Source: a virus
Strand: one strand, 5' to 3'
Length of the DNA: 30,443 bases
Virus record (IMG/VR): IMGVR_UViG_3300030117_007108
Span: 1 to 30,443 of that record
Within the stretch, counting starts at the first letter, position 1, and each line of letters opens with the position of its first letter. Positions 1-6,264 of the stretch are shown here, piece by piece. Under the pieces are notes generated by a model, which worked only from the letters and a program-made list of their open reading frames with translations, did not search any database and was not told where the DNA came from. Both the position numbers and the translations under genes were made by a program.

Positions 1-675
1 CATGCATTCCAAGGTCCTGGTGGATGGTATATTGAAAACTCTCTCACTACACTTGGTCAGAAAGATCCCGTATCAGAGTATAACTCTCAGTTATGGAACA
101 ATGGAACAGATGCAGGTAAGGATGCTGCTCGTAAACAGAAACGTAAACTTACATACATCAGCAACATTTATGTTGTAAAAGATCCTGCCAATCCTGAGAA
201 CGAAGGAAAGGTATTTTTATATAAGTATGGTAAAAAAATCTTTGATAAACTCACAGCAGCAATGCAACCTGAGTTCGAAGATGAGGAAGCAATCGATCCA
301 TTTGATTTCTGGCAAGGTGCGAACTTTAAACTCAAGGCAAAGAATGTAGCAGGATACAGAAACTATGATAGTTCTGAGTTCACTACTGTCACTCCTTTGC
401 TTGATGATGATGACGCACTTGAATCTGTTTGGAAGAAAGAAAACTCTCTTAAAGAGTTTGTCGATGCCGATCAGTTCAAATCATATGATGACTTAAAAAA
501 ACGTCTAGAGTATGTGCTTGGTAGTAAGAGACCAACTAGTGTAATAGAGGAGGAAGATACTGATCGTGGTGCTGCTGAAGAGTTAGTTACTGCTGCCGTA
601 TCTACAACACCATCATCTGTAAACGAAGATGATGATGATGCCCTTTCATACTTTCAGAAACTTGCAGAGGAATAA
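1..675 (+). CDS. 32: Single-stranded DNA-binding protein gp32, C-terminal part (partial, 5' end outside window)
   Basis: The reading frame is open from base 1 (frame 1) to TAA at 673-675, giving 224 residues of a longer protein. T4 gp32 coats ssDNA during replication, recombination and repair and recruits other replisome proteins through its acidic tail. The core matches T4 gp32 closely: KRKLTYISNIYVVKDPANPE followed by NEGKVFLYKYGKKIFDK, then WQGANFKLKAK and GYRNYDSSEF (T4 has WEGANFVLKVK and GFSNYDESKF). The last ~40 residues are rich in Asp and Glu, as expected for the protein-interaction tail. The segment that in T4 holds three zinc-binding cysteines contains none here; only the preceding His (window residue 1) and the WYIE segment align. 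The stop codon abuts the stop codon of the opposing gene at 676. Identity is very secure; loss of zinc binding is inferred by eye alignment. Confidence 0.95.
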   Translation, partial: HAFQGPGGWYIENSLTTLGQKDPVSEYNSQLWNNGTDAGKDAARKQKRKLTYISNIYVVKDPANPENEGKVFLYKYGKKIFDKLTAAMQPEFEDEEAIDPFDFWQGANFKLKAKNVAGYRNYDSSEFTTVTPLLDDDDALESVWKKENSLKEFVDADQFKSYDDLKKRLEYVLGSKRPTSVIEEEDTDRGAAEELVTAAVSTTPSSVNEDDDDALSYFQKLAEE

Positions 676-1323
676 TTAATTTGTAACTCTAGTATTTTCT
701 GTTTTTGCCAATTTATCGTTTACAAATTGAGATGATCTCTTATAGATCATCTCATTTCTTATGTCATTTAAAAATTGTTGTAAATATTCTGATCGAAGAA
801 CATCAATATTTCTTTTTTCTTCATTTAAAATACTCTCATATTCATAATATGTTACCCCTCTAACAGGATTTAATTCTGCGTTTATATTTTCTGGATTTGG
901 TATTTTAAAATTATCATCTACCACTTTTCCTTTTGGTAAAATAACAATTCCACGATTGTTTTTGACTTCGGTTGTTTCATAATGCTTGACTTCATTAATT
1001 TTTGTTAAACCATACTTTGATACTGTGAAGTCATATAATTCCTTGCTTGATAGTGGCCATTCATCACGAACATTCACAATATTTGCTGTGAGTAAAACCA
1101 CCCAATCAAAATTAGATTTTCCATAAAGTTCTTTCGCAACATTGTCTGGTCTATCTCCATCATCAATTTCATACTTATTAAAAATACTAAAAACATTTTT
1201 TAGATCATCACGTATTTTCATCCTACGAAATATATTTTTTGCAGTAATATAACTCTCACTCGAAATCCGATTTGAGTATGGTGATTGATATTGTAAATTT
1301 GGTAGTTCTCTGAAGTATCCCAT
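676..1323 (-). CDS. 53: Baseplate wedge protein gp53
   Basis: 215 residues; T4 gp53 is 196. In T4, gp53 is a baseplate wedge component that joins neighbouring wedges around the hub. The N-terminal MGYFRELPNLQYQSPYSNR, the segment FRRMKIRDDLKNVFSIFNKY, and the stretch KELYGKSNFDWVVLLTANIV with NVRDEWPLS after it are characteristic of the gp53 family in T4-like marine phages. It is the last gene of the leftward gp4-unknown-gp48-gp53 operon. Its ATG (1321-1323) shares one base with the gp48 stop codon (TAATG), which suggests translational coupling. The stop codon directly abuts the gp32 stop. Confidence 0.9.
   Translation of the reverse strand: MGYFRELPNLQYQSPYSNRISSESYITAKNIFRRMKIRDDLKNVFSIFNKYEIDDGDRPDNVAKELYGKSNFDWVVLLTANIVNVRDEWPLSSKELYDFTVSKYGLTKINEVKHYETTEVKNNRGIVILPKGKVVDDNFKIPNPENINAELNPVRGVTYYEYESILNEEKRNIDVLRSEYLQQFLNDIRNEMIYKRSSQFVNDKLAKTENTRVTN
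728..754. terminator. Perfect 11-bp inverted repeat, candidate terminator for gp32 mRNA
   Basis: TGAGATGATCT at 728-738 and AGATCATCTCA at 744-754 are exact inverted copies around a 5-base loop. The hairpin lies 53 bases past the gp32 stop and is followed on the + strand by a loose T-rich stretch (ATTTCTTATG). No non-coding gap exists between the convergent genes, so a terminator for gp32 would have to lie inside the 3' end of the opposing gp53 gene, as this does. The T tract is weak, so it could instead stabilise or process the RNA end. Confidence 0.5.
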
Positions 1324-2360
1324 TAGAATCCTGTACCCTCCAGACCTTCTTCTACATCATAATCTTCAGAGTAGATTGGATTCAACTCTTGGAATGTAAG
1401 ATCGATTTTTGTATGAACGGGTGCGGTATTATCATAAGTGGCATATGTCCCTGCACCAGTATAATTGACTCCAATATTCAAGAGTGCCATTGGTTTAAAT
1501 TTATGTAAAAACTGATGATTTTTTGCACCAGTTTTGTAAGTTAGTTGAAATACATCTGGTGATTTTATAAAGAGTCCACTACTATTACTTTCACTAGTTG
1601 AACTATTTTTTGCATTTAAACTTTTTTTGAAAGCACGAATGATTTTTTTAATTACAATACTTTCGTTTTCATCTCTGGGTGCAAAATCAAAACTAAAACT
1701 AAACTGTCTTAACTGAACTCCACCAAATAATAATTCCATGTTTGGATTTAATACTGCTCCTGTTTGTCTTGCAAGAACACCTCCTACACTTGTATTACCA
1801 CCTAAAGCATTGACTGCTGCAGATGCAAATATGGCATTAATTGCGGATATGGATCCCCCATCAGTTGATAATTGTTTTACTGCTTCACCTCCACGATTTC
1901 CTCCTGCTTTTAATGCACCTTGAACACTATCTGCATTTATTATATCATTCGCAATTCCAAGACCAGTAGCAGCAAGTCCATTCAGACTATCCTCACCCCA
2001 TGTTACACCATTTGAATCAGTAATTGCTTCTGGAATTGGAAGAAAAATTGTACCTAATATAATTTCGTTATTTTTTAAGGATTCTGAACTTGTTTGTAGT
2101 CGGAGAGATTGTCCAGTGCCACTTGTTTCAAATCCTGGTGGTTGATATTCAAGAACTTTGATTTCAAGATAATCACTATCACTTTCTAATCTTGCCACGG
2201 GATATCTAAGTGATTTAAATTTTCTATTTCTTGTTTTTCTTGTATTGGTTGTATTAGATGCAGGCGCCTTCAATCCTGTTTGCATATAATCCTTCTCACC
2301 TCTGGCCAAGGCTTCGTTAGCTGCTCTCTGTTTGTTACTATCTACAAAAAAATTCGGCAT
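1323..2360 (-). CDS. 48: Baseplate tail-tube cap protein gp48
   Basis: 345 residues, close to T4 gp48 (364). In T4, gp48 sits on the hub and, with gp54, forms the platform on which the tail tube polymerises. The start MPNFFVDSNKQRAANEALAR and the following YPVARLESDSDYLEIKVLEY fit gp48 of marine T4-like phages; the C-terminal half has the tube-like strand pattern FSFSFDFAPRDENES and FKPMALLNIGVNYTGAGTYA. A central stretch (about residues 125-200) is rich in Gly, Ala, Asn and Ser and has the look of an insertion. The ATG lies 12 bases after the stop of the preceding 125-residue gene; the ribosome-binding site is poor (AAAAAAAGA). A small late-promoter-like word lies just upstream. Confidence 0.85.
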   Translation of the reverse strand: MPNFFVDSNKQRAANEALARGEKDYMQTGLKAPASNTTNTRKTRNRKFKSLRYPVARLESDSDYLEIKVLEYQPPGFETSGTGQSLRLQTSSESLKNNEIILGTIFLPIPEAITDSNGVTWGEDSLNGLAATGLGIANDIINADSVQGALKAGGNRGGEAVKQLSTDGGSISAINAIFASAAVNALGGNTSVGGVLARQTGAVLNPNMELLFGGVQLRQFSFSFDFAPRDENESIVIKKIIRAFKKSLNAKNSSTSESNSSGLFIKSPDVFQLTYKTGAKNHQFLHKFKPMALLNIGVNYTGAGTYATYDNTAPVHTKIDLTFQELNPIYSEDYDVEEGLEGTGF

Positions 2361-2372
2361 TTATATCTTTTT

Positions 2373-2750
2373 TTAACTATTTAGCTGCATTTTTCCAAAT
2401 GGCAGTTCTCTTACATCAGATAACTCATATGAGTTGACTTCATATAGTTGTCCAACCAGTTCATTGTACGTATAATTACGATATTGACCTACATGAAGAT
2501 TGATGCCACGAAAACCCCATTCAAATACATCGGTCACTGCGACTAATGGATTCGAATCGTATTGGATGTTGGGAGTTTTGGCACTGTAAACAAATACATA
2601 ATATCTTCCGACACTTGGAGATGATGTTGCTGTTGTACTTAAATTATCCATCAACTCAATCATGATATCATCAGCTTCTTCCGTGCCAATAAGACCATAG
2701 ACTACAGATCTCACACGATTTTCTTTATCATCGGTGGGATAACTATTCAT
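2373..2750 (-). CDS. Unrecognised conserved-looking phage protein, 125 aa
   Basis: I do not recognise this protein with confidence. It is soluble, mixed alpha/beta in appearance, and contains a distinctive segment around residues 63-95: SNPLVAVTDVFEWGFRGINL followed by HVGQYRNYTYNEL. A short pattern of this kind (aromatic/Pro, hydrophobic strand, GF.G.N.H) occurs in small virion-associated proteins of T4-like phages, but I cannot name the family. It overlaps the end of gp4 by 4 bases (ATGA) and precedes gp48 by 12 bases, so it is co-translated with a head-completion and a baseplate protein. A late, virion or assembly role is inferred only from that context. It is not an obvious gp51, gp28 or gp25. 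Confidence 0.8.
   Translation of the reverse strand: MNSYPTDDKENRVRSVVYGLIGTEEADDIMIELMDNLSTTATSSPSVGRYYVFVYSAKTPNIQYDSNPLVAVTDVFEWGFRGINLHVGQYRNYTYNELVGQLYEVNSYELSDVRELPFGKMQLNS
2378..2385 (-). promoter_or_regulatory. Possible late promoter word upstream of gp48 (GCTAAATA)
   Basis: Read on the minus strand, GCTAAATA lies 18 bases before the gp48 ATG, inside the last codons of the upstream gene. It has the same CTAAATA core as the two words flanking the gp4/gp54 divergent region and differs by two bases from the T4 late word TATAAATA. It could equally be coding chance (Leu-Asn codons). Confidence 0.25.
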
Positions 2751-3187
2751 TTCTTGATTCCTAATTCATCTTCAGTTAATACTTTAAACTCCCACATTCG
2801 ATCCTTACAAAACTCCTCTGCTGCTTTCCACTTTGCCTGATTTTTTGCATATTCATAGACTTCGTAGATATATCCCTTCGTTTTTTTCTTTTTCATCTTC
2901 GGTTCGACTGTCTGTTTCTTAGGTTTGATTTCAATAATGTATCTTTTTATTTTACCATTAGATTCTTTGACTTTGATATAAAAATCAGGAAAATAACGAT
3001 GAACTTTATTATCAATGGGTGATCGGTAGGGTAATACAATCTCTTCACTTCCCCATTCAAGTATTTTCGTTTGATTATCACAATAAACCATGAATTTTCT
3101 TTCCCAAAGTGATCGATATATTATGTTAGATGAATCACCTTTGTATTTTTTTGGATTCGATGGTCTATATCTACCTTTATATGACAT
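2747..3187 (-). CDS. 4: Head completion protein gp4
   Basis: 146 residues, T4 gp4 (also called gp50/4) is 150. The protein is needed to finish DNA-filled heads so that tails can attach. The start MSYKGRYRPSNPKKYKGDSS and the C-terminal KWKAAEEFCKDR...LTEDELG match T4 gp4 (MAYSGKWVPKN; KWKAAQSLAEKR; LTEDGL). The centre carries a TnsA-like PD-(D/E)xK nuclease pattern: Glu29 in YRSLWERKF, Pro67-Asp68 in RYFPDFYI and Glu86-x-Lys88 in YIIEIKPKK, so all expected catalytic-type residues are present. It is the first gene of the leftward operon; its stop overlaps the next start by ATGA. Its start codon is next to a late promoter word on the opposite strand. Confidence 0.92.
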   Translation of the reverse strand: MSYKGRYRPSNPKKYKGDSSNIIYRSLWERKFMVYCDNQTKILEWGSEEIVLPYRSPIDNKVHRYFPDFYIKVKESNGKIKRYIIEIKPKKQTVEPKMKKKKTKGYIYEVYEYAKNQAKWKAAEEFCKDRMWEFKVLTEDELGIKK

Positions 3188-3194
3188 CTAAATA
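3187..3194 (+). promoter_or_regulatory. Candidate late promoter for gp54 (TCTAAATA)
   Basis: TCTAAATA differs by one base from the T4 late -10 word TATAAATA. A start site roughly 6-7 bases downstream would leave a leader of about 23 bases before the gp54 ATG. The word begins at the first base of the gp4 start codon on the other strand and is half of a 10-bp inverted repeat (3185-3194 with 3217-3226). Confidence 0.5.
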
Positions 3195-3216
3195 GATAGT
3201 AAGACAAAATATAAAG

Positions 3217-3224
3217 TATTTAGA
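3217..3224 (-). promoter_or_regulatory. Candidate late promoter for the gp4 operon (TCTAAATA, minus strand)
   Basis: On the minus strand the same TCTAAATA word is found, beginning at the first base of the gp54 start codon and reading toward gp4. It is the exact mirror of the word at 3187-3194. Start at about 3210 would give a leader of about 23 bases for gp4. The two together explain how the 36-bp gap can serve both operons. Confidence 0.5.
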
Positions 3225-3895
3225 TGGTTCGTCCTAAGAAAATAGCTGATATCAAACCAATACTGACTAATGTAGCTCAAACATCTCATTATCAGGTGTT
3301 CTTTGATGGTCTATCAAGAGACCTATTTCAGTTTCTTGGTACAAAGGGGGTAAATAGAAGATTTATAACGGAGAACGCTGGATTATTATGTAATCAAGCA
3401 TCAATACCAGGTAGTTCTCTTGCAACAACTGATATATTTGGTAATTTTACGGGTGTACAAGAAAAATTCGCACATACAAGAATATTTACAGAGTTATCAC
3501 TTGATTTCTATGTTGATAAAGATTATAAAATGATAAAGTTTTTTGAACACTGGATAGATTACGTTGCAACTGGATCAGAAAAGTCACCAACTTCACCTTT
3601 AAAGAAAACTGACTTGGGATATTTTTATCGAATGAGATATCCAAGAGGTTCGGCAGGTTATAAATGTGACAAGACAAAAATTATAAAGTTTAATGTTGAT
3701 TATCGTTCAGAGATAGAATATACTTTCTTTGGGTTGTTCCCAATCAATTTTTCTTCTACTCCTGTTCAGTATGGTAGTTCTGATGTGCTGAGAACTAATG
3801 TAACGTTCAGTTATGAGAGATATATTGCAGGAGAGGAAACAAGTCTTTCTTTTAATAGAAAGAAGAGTGAGAACATTAAAAAGGCAAGAGTCTAA
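3224..3895 (+). CDS. 54: Baseplate tail-tube initiator gp54-like protein
   Basis: 223 residues; T4 gp54 is longer (320). gp54 sits on gp48 and nucleates the tail tube; both are related to the tube protein. The pattern fits a tube-type beta fold: YQVFFDGLSRDLFQFL near the N-terminus, NQASIPGSSLATTDIFGNF and KFAHTRIFTELSLDFYVDKD in the middle, then FFEHWIDYVATGS and a closing strand LRTNVTFSYERYI. The ASIPGSSLAT / F.ELSLDFYVD combination is the usual tube-initiator signature in T4-like marine phages. It stands alone between the divergent promoter and an intrinsic terminator at 3925-3951. A tube protein (gp19-like) is the main alternative, but the proximity to gp4/gp48/gp26 favours gp54. Confidence 0.7.
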   Translation: MVRPKKIADIKPILTNVAQTSHYQVFFDGLSRDLFQFLGTKGVNRRFITENAGLLCNQASIPGSSLATTDIFGNFTGVQEKFAHTRIFTELSLDFYVDKDYKMIKFFEHWIDYVATGSEKSPTSPLKKTDLGYFYRMRYPRGSAGYKCDKTKIIKFNVDYRSEIEYTFFGLFPINFSSTPVQYGSSDVLRTNVTFSYERYIAGEETSLSFNRKKSENIKKARV

Positions 3896-3924
3896 ACCAA
3901 AATTGACTTTTAATTTCAAAAATC

Positions 3925-3951
3925 GGGGAAAAAAAATTCCCCAAAATTTTT
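3925..3951 (+). terminator. Intrinsic terminator after gp54
   Basis: GGGGAA (3925-3930), a six-A loop and TTCCCC (3937-3942) form a G/C-rich stem in otherwise AT-rich DNA, followed by AAAATTTTT. It begins 30 bases after the gp54 stop codon and precedes the gp26 promoter, so it separates gp54 from the long tail operon. Confidence 0.8.
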
Positions 3952-3977
3952 AGTCTGTCAGGATTTTAAAAAAGTCC

Positions 3978-3985
3978 TATAAATA
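3978..3985 (+). promoter_or_regulatory. T4-type late promoter TATAAATA upstream of gp26
   Basis: An exact match to the T4 late promoter word lies 25 bases before the gp26 ATG (4011), just after the gp54 terminator. Late transcription from it would depend on a gp55-like sigma factor and the gp33/gp45 system in T4. It is the only perfect match in a non-coding position in the window and probably drives the whole 4011-15618 block. Confidence 0.8.
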
Positions 3986-4010
3986 AAACTACTGAAGTGC
4001 TATAAACATT

Positions 4011-4730
4011 ATGCCATTACCAAAAATTGCAACACCGACATATGAGTTGGTTTTACCTTCTTCTGATCGAAAAATAAAATATCGACCATTTTTAGTTAAA
4101 GAGGAGAAGATATTGATTATTGCAATGGAATCTGAAGATCAGAAACAGATAACGAATGCAATTAAAAGTGTAATTAATAATTGTATATTATCAAGAGGAA
4201 TTAAGGTTGATAAATTATCTACTTTTGATATCGAATATCTCTTTTTAAATATAAGGGGAAAATCAGTTGGTGAGAATGTCGAAGTTCTCATTACATGTCC
4301 TGATGATGAAAAAACACAAGTTCCTGTGATGATTCCACTTGATGAAATTAAAGTTCAAAAACATCCTGATCATAACAAAGATATAAAATTAGATGATAAT
4401 TTAGTATTAAGAATGAAATATCCTTCTTTATCAGAATTTATAAAAAGTAATTTTGATTTAACTGGTAATATTGGAGTTGAGGAGTCATTTGATTTAATTA
4501 TCTCATGTATTGATCAAATATACAATGAAGAAGAATCTTGGACATCTGCGGATTGTACAAAAAAGGAAATGGTTGAGTTTTTGGATCAATTAAATTCAAA
4601 ACAATTTAAAGAGATTGAAAATTTCTTTGATACCATGCCTAAATTGTCTCATACCGTTAAAGTGACGAATCCAGAGACAAAGGTAAAAAGTGATATCGTT
4701 TTAGAAGGGTTATCGTCTTTTTTCGAGTAG
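4011..4730 (+). CDS. 26: Baseplate hub assembly protein gp26
   Basis: 239 residues; T4 gp26 is 208. gp26 is required for baseplate hub assembly and is thought to act as an assembly factor rather than a lasting component. The start PLPKIATPTYELVLPSSDRK with KYRPFLVKEEKILIIAMES after it is diagnostic of the T4 baseplate-protein family that includes gp26. Later features are IEYLFLNIRGKSVGE, a zinc-less Cys-containing VLITCPDD segment and a helical C-terminal third. The gene follows a perfect late promoter. Its last codons TCT TTT TTC GAG TAG hold a canonical -1 slippery heptamer, and the -1 frame leads directly into the next ORF, so a longer 300-residue product is possible. The ribosome-binding site is weak. 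Confidence 0.88.
   Translation: MPLPKIATPTYELVLPSSDRKIKYRPFLVKEEKILIIAMESEDQKQITNAIKSVINNCILSRGIKVDKLSTFDIEYLFLNIRGKSVGENVEVLITCPDDEKTQVPVMIPLDEIKVQKHPDHNKDIKLDDNLVLRMKYPSLSEFIKSNFDLTGNIGVEESFDLIISCIDQIYNEEESWTSADCTKKEMVEFLDQLNSKQFKEIENFFDTMPKLSHTVKVTNPETKVKSDIVLEGLSSFFE
4718..4724 (+). other. Candidate -1 ribosomal frameshift site T TTT TTC at the end of gp26
   Basis: The zero-frame codons TTT TTC (4719-4724) are preceded by T4718, giving the X XXY YYZ form. The gp26 stop TAG is one codon further (4728-4730). In the -1 frame the last stop is TGA at 4691-4693, and from there the frame is open through CGA GTA GGT ATG into the 59-residue ORF. The product would be gp26 residues 1-238, then Arg-Val-Gly, then the 59 residues (300 in all). 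Only a weak short stem can be drawn downstream (GGCTC/GAGTT). Confidence 0.6.
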
Positions 4731-4732
4731 GT

Positions 4733-4912
4733 ATGGCTCATGCGAGTTTAGAGTCATACTATAAGATTAACTTTGCTTTGATGCAGCACCATAAATATTC
4801 ATTAACAGAGATTGAAAACATGATACCATGGGAAAAAGATGTATATATTGCTCTTTTAGAACAATATATTGAAGAAGAAAACTTAAAACAAAGACAACAA
4901 GGTAATGGATAA
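4733..4912 (+). CDS. Small ORF, 59 aa, -1 frame relative to gp26; possible frameshift partner (gp51-position)
   Basis: ATG at 4733, TAA at 4910-4912, 59 residues. It begins MAHASLESYYKINFALMQHH and ends with the helical stretch MIPWEKDVYIALLEQYIEEE followed by a Gln/Arg-rich tail. The 'YY.INF.LMQHHKYSL.EIE.M.PWE.D.Y..LL..Y..EE' pattern is typical of the small downstream partner of tail-assembly chaperones. It starts two bases after the gp26 stop (TAGGTATG), has only a weak GAG ribosome-binding site, and its last 8 bases overlap the next gene. It may be made separately by coupling, or as a gp26 extension through the slippery site at 4718-4724. It lies where T4 has gene 51 but is far shorter than T4 gp51 (249). 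Confidence 0.82.
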   Translation: MAHASLESYYKINFALMQHHKYSLTEIENMIPWEKDVYIALLEQYIEEENLKQRQQGNG

Positions 4913-6263
4913 CTCTCCAGCATATGAAAATTTTAGTAATAAGATGACTTCAATGCGAGGTGGTGTTGGTGGTAGCCCTATTTTAAAGAGAAGAAAGATA
5001 AATGCAAATAAAGTTTTTAATAGAGAGGGATCAGATCCTCTTGTCAAGCAAATAGAAAAAAACTCAAGAGAGATAGTATTATTAAAAAACGTCGTTATAT
5101 TAAATACTAATCGAGTTTCTCAGATATTAGTAAATGACGCTGAGAGAGAAAAGTCAATACAAAGAGAAGCACAAAGAAAACAAATATTAAAAGATGAAAA
5201 AGACAAATCTAAAAAGAAAGAGGGATTATTAGAAGGTGTTGGTAAATCGATAAGTAAAACTCTACTTAAACCTGTAGAGGCAGTTGGTAAAACCGTGAAG
5301 GGTGTATTAGGTAGATTAGCTGATGCTTTTATGTTACTTTTTGGTGGATTTATAGCAAATAAAGGAATTAAAATGATTCAGGCACAAATGTCTGGTGATA
5401 CTGAAACATTCAAAAAGATGAGAAATACTATAATTAAGTCAGTCGCAGTGGTTGGTGGTATATTTCTTGCTTTAAATGGTGGTCTATTGGCATTACCTAG
5501 CATTATATCTGGTGTGGCAAGTGCCGTCATTTCTATTGGTGGTGCGATATTAGGATTTCTGGCAAGTCCAGCAGGATTGATTGCACTTGGACTGGCAGCG
5601 GGGGTTGGTGTGTTGTTTGCTATGAAAAAGGGTGTTGACGCTGCTTCAACCAAACTCGCTGGTGGTAGCAAATTTCAGCAAAAATTTAATGATCTTAAAG
5701 GTCCTCTAACAGAAGCTGGCATTACAGTAACAGGTACAGGTAAAGATGAAAAGTTTTATGTTGCTGACAAATATCAGTCACAAGGTGGATCAAAAAGTAA
5801 TTTTACCATAGAAAAAGCAGGAACACCCGAACAAAAAGAAATAGTCGCAAATTATATTATGAAAAGAGATAAAGTAATAGGTATAAGAGATAATATGAGA
5901 GGTGATATGGAAGCAGCGGAGAATAAATTAAGAGAAACGGCTAGTAAAAAGTCTTTAAGAGATGGTACATTCAGTGACGCAGTGGATATAGAAAAAAAAG
6001 AAATAAGAGATAAGTATGAAGCACAAATTAATGGTATGACGAGATCTCCTAAAATAAATTCTAATCCTAATAAAAAAGTGAGTGTCTCCACACTTAATGA
6101 AGCACCTCCAAATATTGTGGATGCAACTACGAATGTAGGTGGTGGTTCAGTTGGAACGTCTGGTAGTGGAAATCTAGCATCTTCAGTTCCAAATATATCT
6201 GCATCAAATTCTGATAATAATTTCACATTATACTCACAAACTCAATATAATATTTTAGTATAA
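4905..6263 (+). CDS. Putative tail structural protein with coiled-coil and hydrophobic core; tape-measure candidate
   Basis: 452 residues, no confident family. Residues ~40-130 are highly charged and helical (Lys/Glu rich, coiled-coil-like). The segment K132-K153 (KGVLGRLADAFMLLFGGFIA then NK) is followed by a long hydrophobic stretch at about 179-240 made of Gly, Ala, Leu and Ile, enough for two to three membrane-type helices. The C-terminal ~200 residues are charged, then Gly/Ser/Asn rich. A protein with coiled coil plus hydrophobic helices directly after the hub/tail chaperone genes and before the hub protein fits a tape measure or tape-associated protein (T4 gp29 position). The next gene encodes a protein with the same 22-residue motif. 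Function is inferred from context; a generic 'structural protein' label is the safe reading. Confidence 0.85.
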   Translation: MDNSPAYENFSNKMTSMRGGVGGSPILKRRKINANKVFNREGSDPLVKQIEKNSREIVLLKNVVILNTNRVSQILVNDAEREKSIQREAQRKQILKDEKDKSKKKEGLLEGVGKSISKTLLKPVEAVGKTVKGVLGRLADAFMLLFGGFIANKGIKMIQAQMSGDTETFKKMRNTIIKSVAVVGGIFLALNGGLLALPSIISGVASAVISIGGAILGFLASPAGLIALGLAAGVGVLFAMKKGVDAASTKLAGGSKFQQKFNDLKGPLTEAGITVTGTGKDEKFYVADKYQSQGGSKSNFTIEKAGTPEQKEIVANYIMKRDKVIGIRDNMRGDMEAAENKLRETASKKSLRDGTFSDAVDIEKKEIRDKYEAQINGMTRSPKINSNPNKKVSVSTLNEAPPNIVDATTNVGGGSVGTSGSGNLASSVPNISASNSDNNFTLYSQTQYNILV

Positions 6264-6264
6264 T

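Noticed and set aside
4790-4797. CATAAATA inside the 59-residue ORF, a possible late promoter for the 452-residue gene
   Set aside because: It lies over 100 bases before the start codon and within an apparently co-translated operon; chance in AT-rich coding DNA is at least as likely.
5378-5671. Minus-strand open frames opposite the 452-residue gene and similar frames opposite gp54 (3486-3919) and the fibres
   Set aside because: They are antisense to clear coding regions, lack family motifs and have unnatural composition (runs of Pro, Ser, Ile).
4905-6263. 452-residue protein as a holin or other membrane protein because of its hydrophobic stretch
   Set aside because: Length, coiled-coil flanks, position in the tail operon and the motif shared with the next protein fit a tail-interior protein better.
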